NCBI RefSeq assembly: GCF_029255185.1
Contig: NZ_JAPUVO010000120.1
Coordinates: 1-64,000 of the forward strand
Source of the DNA: Propionivibrio sp.
Lineage (GTDB): Bacteria > Pseudomonadota > Gammaproteobacteria > Burkholderiales > Rhodocyclaceae
Length of the DNA stretch: 64,000 bases
Direction of reading: 5' to 3'
Below the pieces are notes generated by a model. That model searched no databases. It had not been told where the DNA came from and saw nothing but the letters and a program-made list of their open reading frames with translations. Position numbers and translations under genes: made by a program. How positions within the stretch are numbered: the stretch's first letter is position 1; the number at the start of each line of letters is the position of its first letter. This document shows, in pieces, positions 60,053-64,000 of the stretch.

Positions 60053-60485
60053 TTACGACGCTCTCGTCGCTGCCATTGCCCAACGCTATGCAAACTCTGC
60101 CGGCATGGTTGAGGCTTCGCTGCGTCGCTATCAGCCTTTTGATTTGCTGCGCAGCTACACCGCCGAAGAACTCGAACCCTACGATGCCCTCTGCGATCGC
60201 TACCTTCGCGCCGTCGAAATGGCCATTCGTTATTTTCGGACAGTAGAGCGTGCGCGCCTTGCCCTGAACAGCGAAAGCTACCGTGATCTTCTGGGCAATG
60301 CCACCAAGTGGCGTCTTGTTGCTGACGTCGACCTGTGGTTCCGCATGCGCGATCTGCGCAACAGGATCGCCCATGATTATTTACCTGAGCACCTGCTACG
60401 TATCTACGAGGCGATCAGTAGCGAGTTTGGCCCCGAGTTACTCCGCCTGCGTGATCTGGTGACCGCCCCCGGTGTGGGAAAGTGA
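60039..60485 (+). CDS. HEPN-domain toxin (HepT-like)
   Basis: A 148-residue all-helical protein with the HEPN ribonuclease motif RNRIAHDY (R-x4-H-x-Y) near residue 110, the tyrosine being the usual AMPylation site. Its N-terminal helices (LLRSYTAEELEPYDALCDRY) fit the HI0074/HepT family. It pairs with the overlapping MNT gene as a type VII toxin-antitoxin module or a small-substrate nucleotidyltransferase complex. Confidence 0.82.
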   Translation: MSSADYDALVAAIAQRYANSAGMVEASLRRYQPFDLLRSYTAEELEPYDALCDRYLRAVEMAIRYFRTVERARLALNSESYRDLLGNATKWRLVADVDLWFRMRDLRNRIAHDYLPEHLLRIYEAISSEFGPELLRLRDLVTAPGVGK

Positions 60486-60694
60486 TCGCTGGCGAATGGG
60501 TTTTCATCGCTAATTGAGAATCGTTCTGTTGCATTTACACAACAAAACGGTTAAACAGGCGCCCCAATCGCCGCGCCAAGGTTGCCCCGGGCCATACCCT
60601 TTGCCATTATTCGCACAGCTTCTCATTCATGAGAGGTCCAGTTTGGTGGAGCCCACATAAAATCTGCCAACCTTAAACCTAGAGGAGATTCACA
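60486..60694. promoter_or_regulatory. Porin upstream region with an inverted repeat
   Basis: A 209-bp intergenic region. GTTTTGTTG-type complementarity is seen between GTTCTGTTG (about 60524) and CAACAAAAC (60539-60547), separated by a short AT-rich loop, which may be a regulator site or RNA hairpin. The porin ribosome site, AGAGGAGA, is near 60681. No gene or tRNA is visible. Confidence 0.3.
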
Positions 60695-61777
60695 ATGCAA
60701 AAGAAAATTATCGCGCTGGCAGTTGCCGGCCTGGTTTCGGGTGCTGCCTTCGCACAGTCGAACGTAACTGTTTACGGTATTGCTGATGCCGCAGTCACCA
60801 ACTGGTCGGGTGCTAATCAACGCGCCACGGCTATCGAAAATGGTGGCAACACTGGTCTGTATACGTCGCGCCTTGGTTTCAAGGGTGAAGAGGATCTGGG
60901 TAACGGCCTCAAGGCGATCTTCCAGATTGAATCAGGTGTCAATGTTGATGGCACAACAACTGCGCAAAACACGGTCTGGGGCAGTGCACGCCAAGCCAAT
61001 GTTGGCTTGACGAGTGCCAAGTTCGGTACGGTCAAAATCGGTCAGCAATCAACGCTGGCTGATGCCTGGCACGGCATCAACACTGAAACCATGGGCAATC
61101 TGAGCCCCAACGATCTGCTTGGCAAGTCGACTGGCACTTTCTCCAACACCAAAATCCAGGCCGTATCCTATCAGTCGCCGAATTTAAGCGGCTTTACGCT
61201 TGGCGCCGCATGGATTCCGGTGAACGTAAGCGCGACCGGCGTGGGTGTTGACGATACGACTTTAGTGACAACCACTCGTAACGACATCTATCAACTTGGC
61301 GTGAATTACGCGAATGGCCCGTTTGGCGCCAATGCCACCTGGGCAGTTCGTGACCAGAAATTTACGGGCAGTGAGAATTCCAAGGATTTGACCGTTGGCG
61401 TTTCGTATGACTTCAAGGTCGTTAAGGTGATGGGCGGCTATTACCTGTCGCAAAATGTCGGCACGGCGCTTACAAGCACCTTGAGAAATCAGGATAACGC
61501 TCTGTGGACGCTTGGCGTGCAGGTTCCGGTCGGATCTGCTGGCAAGGTTGCTGTTCAGTACGCGAGGAAGGACGATGATGCAGCCGACATGAACGCCAAT
61601 GCATGGCTGCTTGGTTACACCCATATGCTCTCCAAGCGCACCTCGCTTTACGCTGCCTATGCTCGCGTGAATAACGACACCAATTCGGAGATTCAGCCGG
61701 TTGGCGGCGCTGTGTTTACCAGCATTACTGGTAAAAACTTCAACGGCGTGATCTTGGGTGCAAGCCACTCGTTCTAA
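60695..61777 (+). CDS. Gram-negative trimeric porin
   Basis: General porin of 360 residues of the Neisseria/Bordetella type. A signal peptide (IALAVAGLVSGAAFAQ) is followed by SNVTVYGIADAAVTNWSG, TSRLGFKGEEDLGNGLKAIF and YQLGVNYANGPFGANATWAV, all usual 16-strand porin features, and the C-terminal strand GVILGASHSF ends with phenylalanine. It forms a diffusion pore in the outer membrane. It stands alone and is followed by a strong terminator. Confidence 0.95.
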   Translation: MQKKIIALAVAGLVSGAAFAQSNVTVYGIADAAVTNWSGANQRATAIENGGNTGLYTSRLGFKGEEDLGNGLKAIFQIESGVNVDGTTTAQNTVWGSARQANVGLTSAKFGTVKIGQQSTLADAWHGINTETMGNLSPNDLLGKSTGTFSNTKIQAVSYQSPNLSGFTLGAAWIPVNVSATGVGVDDTTLVTTTRNDIYQLGVNYANGPFGANATWAVRDQKFTGSENSKDLTVGVSYDFKVVKVMGGYYLSQNVGTALTSTLRNQDNALWTLGVQVPVGSAGKVAVQYARKDDDAADMNANAWLLGYTHMLSKRTSLYAAYARVNNDTNSEIQPVGGAVFTSITGKNFNGVILGASHSF

Positions 61778-61805
61778 TTTGACTTTAGTCAGATTAGAAA
61801 TTGAA

Positions 61806-61831
61806 ACGGGCGCTTCGGCGCCCGTTTTTTT
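61806..61831 (+). terminator. Rho-independent terminator after the porin gene
   Basis: Stem ACGGGCGC (61806-61813), TTCG tetraloop, GCGCCCGT (61818-61825), then six or more T. An ideal intrinsic terminator 29 bp after the porin stop. Confidence 0.93.
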
Positions 61832-61895
61832 GTGGGTGCTTTGACATATTTCTGATGCCCGGTAGCGCGGTGTACATCACCACTGGGGCGCTGCC

Positions 61896-62615
61896 TCAGG
61901 CCCCGCACTCGCGTTCTGGCCGGGGCGGTTTCAGCATCTCATTGCCCAGGTTGTTATAGGCTGGGGCAAAGCCTGGCAAGGCATCTAGGCAAGAACGATA
62001 GCTCGATAGTGCGGCATCCAGATCGCCGCGTTCGCGCTGTAGGTTTCCGAGACAAAAATAAACGTCAGGAGAATAAGGGGTTACCCGCAAGGCCTCGCGG
62101 AAACTGCGCACCGCCTCGTCGTGGCGAGCCCTGCGGAAACCTCAAGGTCCCGGCGGACTCAAGACGCTTGCAGTCCATGAGCAAGCTGCCAAGGTTAAGA
62201 TTGGCCCGGAGCGTGTCCGGTCTGATTGCCAGGGCGCGACGATAACTCGTCTCAGCCTCCTCAAGGCGGCCTCTGTGCTACTGGGCCGTCCCCAGGTTGA
62301 CATGGGCTTCAACGTCATTTGGCGACAGCAAAGTTGCCTTTTGCAAGGCCGCAAGACCCTCCTTGCCCTGCATTTGCAGTGTCGCGCCGAGCAGGCTCCA
62401 AAGAAAACTGGACTGCGGATGCTCTCGCGTCAATCGGTTCAGCTCGTTTTCCAGTGGCGCAAAGTGCACGGCGTTGAAGAAAGACAGCAGTCGTGCCGTA
62501 TCGATGGCGGCGTGAAGATTTCCCGTCGGTGACGCATGCGCTTCACCGCCCTGGCAGCACGCCTTATATTTCTTTCCGCTGCCACAGGGCAGGGATCGTT
62601 TCTACCTGGCTTCAT
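61896..62615 (-). pseudogene. SEC-C/TPR protein, decayed
   Basis: Reading the minus strand from an ATG at 62615, MKPGRNDPCP opens a SEC-C zinc motif, but a one-base deletion near 62592 shifts the frame. The next frame gives CGSGKKYKACCQGGEAHA and then TPR units (LTREHPQSSFLWSLLGATLQ; LLSPNDVEAHVNLGTA). A TAG at 62278-62280 interrupts; TPR sequence continues in frame (EEAETSYRRALAIRPD), then shifts again near 62140 to ARHDEAVRSFREALRVTP and ends at 61896. At least three lesions make it a pseudogene unless sequencing errors are to blame. Confidence 0.8.
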
Positions 62616-62905
62616 CCTGGCGTTTGCGACAGTTTGCGCGAAATACGCATTTTAAGCGTTCTGGCTGCCAAAGTTTGTTAGTTTTTACAACGCCGCTGGG
62701 CGTGGCCCCCTGGCACCCCCACGGCAAGCGCGATGCCGCGAAGTGACGAATTCCGTCAGGTAGTGACAATTAGCGTCCACTTTTATTTAGTCGCGCGAGC
62801 AGCGCTCACTGTTTTCAAGGAATTTTATCCTGGCACGGAACTTGAGTGGGTAATCGTGCCATCCTGCATCATGCCGGTGATCGGTAACCTCAAGGGAGCA
62901 TTTAC
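62616..62905. other. Intergenic region upstream of the LEPR-XLL gene
   Basis: About 290 bp between the divergent SEC-C/TPR pseudogene and the LEPR-XLL gene. It should hold the promoters of both. I see no strong hairpin, repeat or gene in it. The AAGGGAG box near 62892 belongs to the LEPR-XLL start. Confidence 0.4.
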
Positions 62906-64000
62906 ATGCGCAACGCCATCGACAAGAACGACCGTCCAGACCGTCTTCGCAACCTGACCCTATCGCCGCTGATGTCGGCTCTGTTGCGGACCTTTGGTCC
63001 CGCGCAGTGGCAGGCGCGAGCGGCCAAGACGGCAGCTCGACCGACGCCGCGCGCCGCGCAAACGCCGGCGATCCGCTTCGAAGCGCTGGAACCGCGCGTC
63101 TTACTGTCCGGCGACCCGGCGGTTGCGGTCATGGGCTCGATTGATGTACCGGGCGAAGTTGATCAATACGGCTTCACCTTGCCACAAAACACGCGCGTTG
63201 TTTTTGACAGCCTGACCAACACCAGCAGCATCAACTGGACCCTGCAAGGGCCGCAGGGGGCCGTCGTTAGCAATCGACCCTTGTCGCAAACCGATGCCTC
63301 GGGTGCGCTGGGCAACCCGCTGCTTGATTTAGCAGCTGGCGACTACACGCTGACCCTCGATGCGAACGCAGATGTCACGGGGGCCTACAGTCTGCGTCTG
63401 ATCGACGTCCAGAAGAGCGACGAACTCACCCCGGGGACGGTGCTTAACAGCCAGTTGACCCCGGCCAATGAAACCGATGTCTATCGGTTTAGCGCCAGCG
63501 CCGGTGAGCGCGTCAATTTCCAACTGAACAGTGACGGCGGCCAAGCCTACTACCGGCTGTACGACCCGTTCGGCAAAGCGGTGTTCGGCCCGTCGCAGGC
63601 GTACGGAGCGAACGATGTCCGGACGCTGGAGCTTGCGGGAAGCTATACCCTGCTGGTTGAAGGGAGTGCAGGCTCGATCGGCGTCATGAATTACAGCGTT
63701 AACGTGCAGCCCATCACCAACCATTCTGACGACCTGAGCCTGGGAACCCTGGTCAGTGGCAGCCTGGACCAACCGACGCAAGTGAACAGCTACCACTTTA
63801 GCCTGGGCGAATCGAAACTGCTCTACTTTGACGCGCTGACCAACCGCAATGATCTGACCTGGACCTTAAGCGGACCGCGCGGCGTGGTTGTCAGCGGCCG
63901 CCCGTTTGACCGCTCGGATTCGTACGACTTTGGCGTTGGCGCGCCGATCGCCAACCTGGTTGCCGGCGACTACACCCTGACGGTAGCAGGTACCGGCAAC
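62906..64000 (+). CDS. Large LEPR-XLL surface protein with repeat domains, 5' part
   Basis: The first 365 codons of a protein that runs off the window. After a basic start, residues about 65-75 carry the LEPR-XLL motif FEALEPRVLLSGD, found near the N-terminus of very large, probably secreted adhesin-like proteins. Repeats follow: a unit with LTNTSSINWTLQGPQGAVVS and LLDLAAGDYTLTL (about 85-155) recurs at about 290-360 as LTNRNDLTWTLSGPRGVVVS and NLVAGDYTLTV. Between them is a pre-peptidase C-terminal-like domain (DVYRFSASAGERVNFQL). RBS AAGGGAG. The total size cannot be seen. Confidence 0.82.
   Translation, partial: MRNAIDKNDRPDRLRNLTLSPLMSALLRTFGPAQWQARAAKTAARPTPRAAQTPAIRFEALEPRVLLSGDPAVAVMGSIDVPGEVDQYGFTLPQNTRVVFDSLTNTSSINWTLQGPQGAVVSNRPLSQTDASGALGNPLLDLAAGDYTLTLDANADVTGAYSLRLIDVQKSDELTPGTVLNSQLTPANETDVYRFSASAGERVNFQLNSDGGQAYYRLYDPFGKAVFGPSQAYGANDVRTLELAGSYTLLVEGSAGSIGVMNYSVNVQPITNHSDDLSLGTLVSGSLDQPTQVNSYHFSLGESKLLYFDALTNRNDLTWTLSGPRGVVVSGRPFDRSDSYDFGVGAPIANLVAGDYTLTVAGTGN

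Overview
This 64 kb window looks like the chromosome of a betaproteobacterium, most likely of the Rhodocyclales (Accumulibacter, Propionivibrio or Dechloromonas-like). That is an inference from gene order and families. The cues are hisBHAFIE followed by a HIT protein and tatABC, the order rpe-gph-trpEGDC, a long PPi-dependent phosphofructokinase beside a second PFK, a TAXI-type TRAP transporter with DUF1850, and a large LEPR-XLL surface protein. No rRNA, tRNA or CRISPR array was recognised.

Layout. 1-5.9 kb: a damaged type I restriction locus on the minus strand (hsdM-hsdS-fic-hsdR). hsdR is cut by the end of an insertion sequence, and a second hsdR 5' remnant lies between hsdS and fic. 5.9-15.1 kb: metabolic and transport genes (two PFKs, a lipoprotein phosphoesterase, the TRAP-TAXI system). 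15.3-17.9 kb: divergent oxyR and katA. 17.8-24.3 kb: hisC, then hisBHAFIE, a HIT protein and tatABC. 24.3-35.5 kb: housekeeping and stress genes (DegS-like protease, Nif3, FAH hydrolase, M61 protease, GGDEF protein, CsbD, DUF2889, sucCD, a fused alpha-carbonic anhydrase, an ornithine cyclodeaminase family protein).

35.7-46.9 kb: seven tightly spaced co-directional genes form the most striking system in the window. They encode a CHASE2 Ser/Thr kinase, a PP2C phosphatase, an FHA protein, a CHASE2 class III cyclase, a metallo-beta-lactamase-fold protein resembling cyclic-nucleotide phosphodiesterases, a GAF-containing GspE/PilB-like ATPase and a GAF-HD-GYP protein. Together they look like one module that joins protein phosphorylation, cAMP turnover and c-di-GMP degradation to a secretion or pilus type motor.

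46.9-53.2 kb is accessory: an IS256-family remnant, an OmpA-like barrel, an RHH/PIN toxin-antitoxin pair between two ~110-bp direct repeats, a wrecked two-partner-secretion transporter, a Q/P-rich exported protein and a run of unrecognised minus-strand genes. 53.2-60.5 kb carries rpe-gph-trpE-trpG-trpD-trpC, but it has been invaded. A GxxExxY gene with perfect 15-bp terminal inverted repeats sits between trpE and trpG, a Uma2 gene sits between trpD and trpC, and an MNT/HEPN pair follows trpC. A candidate Trp-rich leader peptide precedes trpE. 60.7-64 kb holds a porin with a strong terminator, a decayed SEC-C/TPR gene and the start of a large LEPR-XLL repeat protein that runs off the window.
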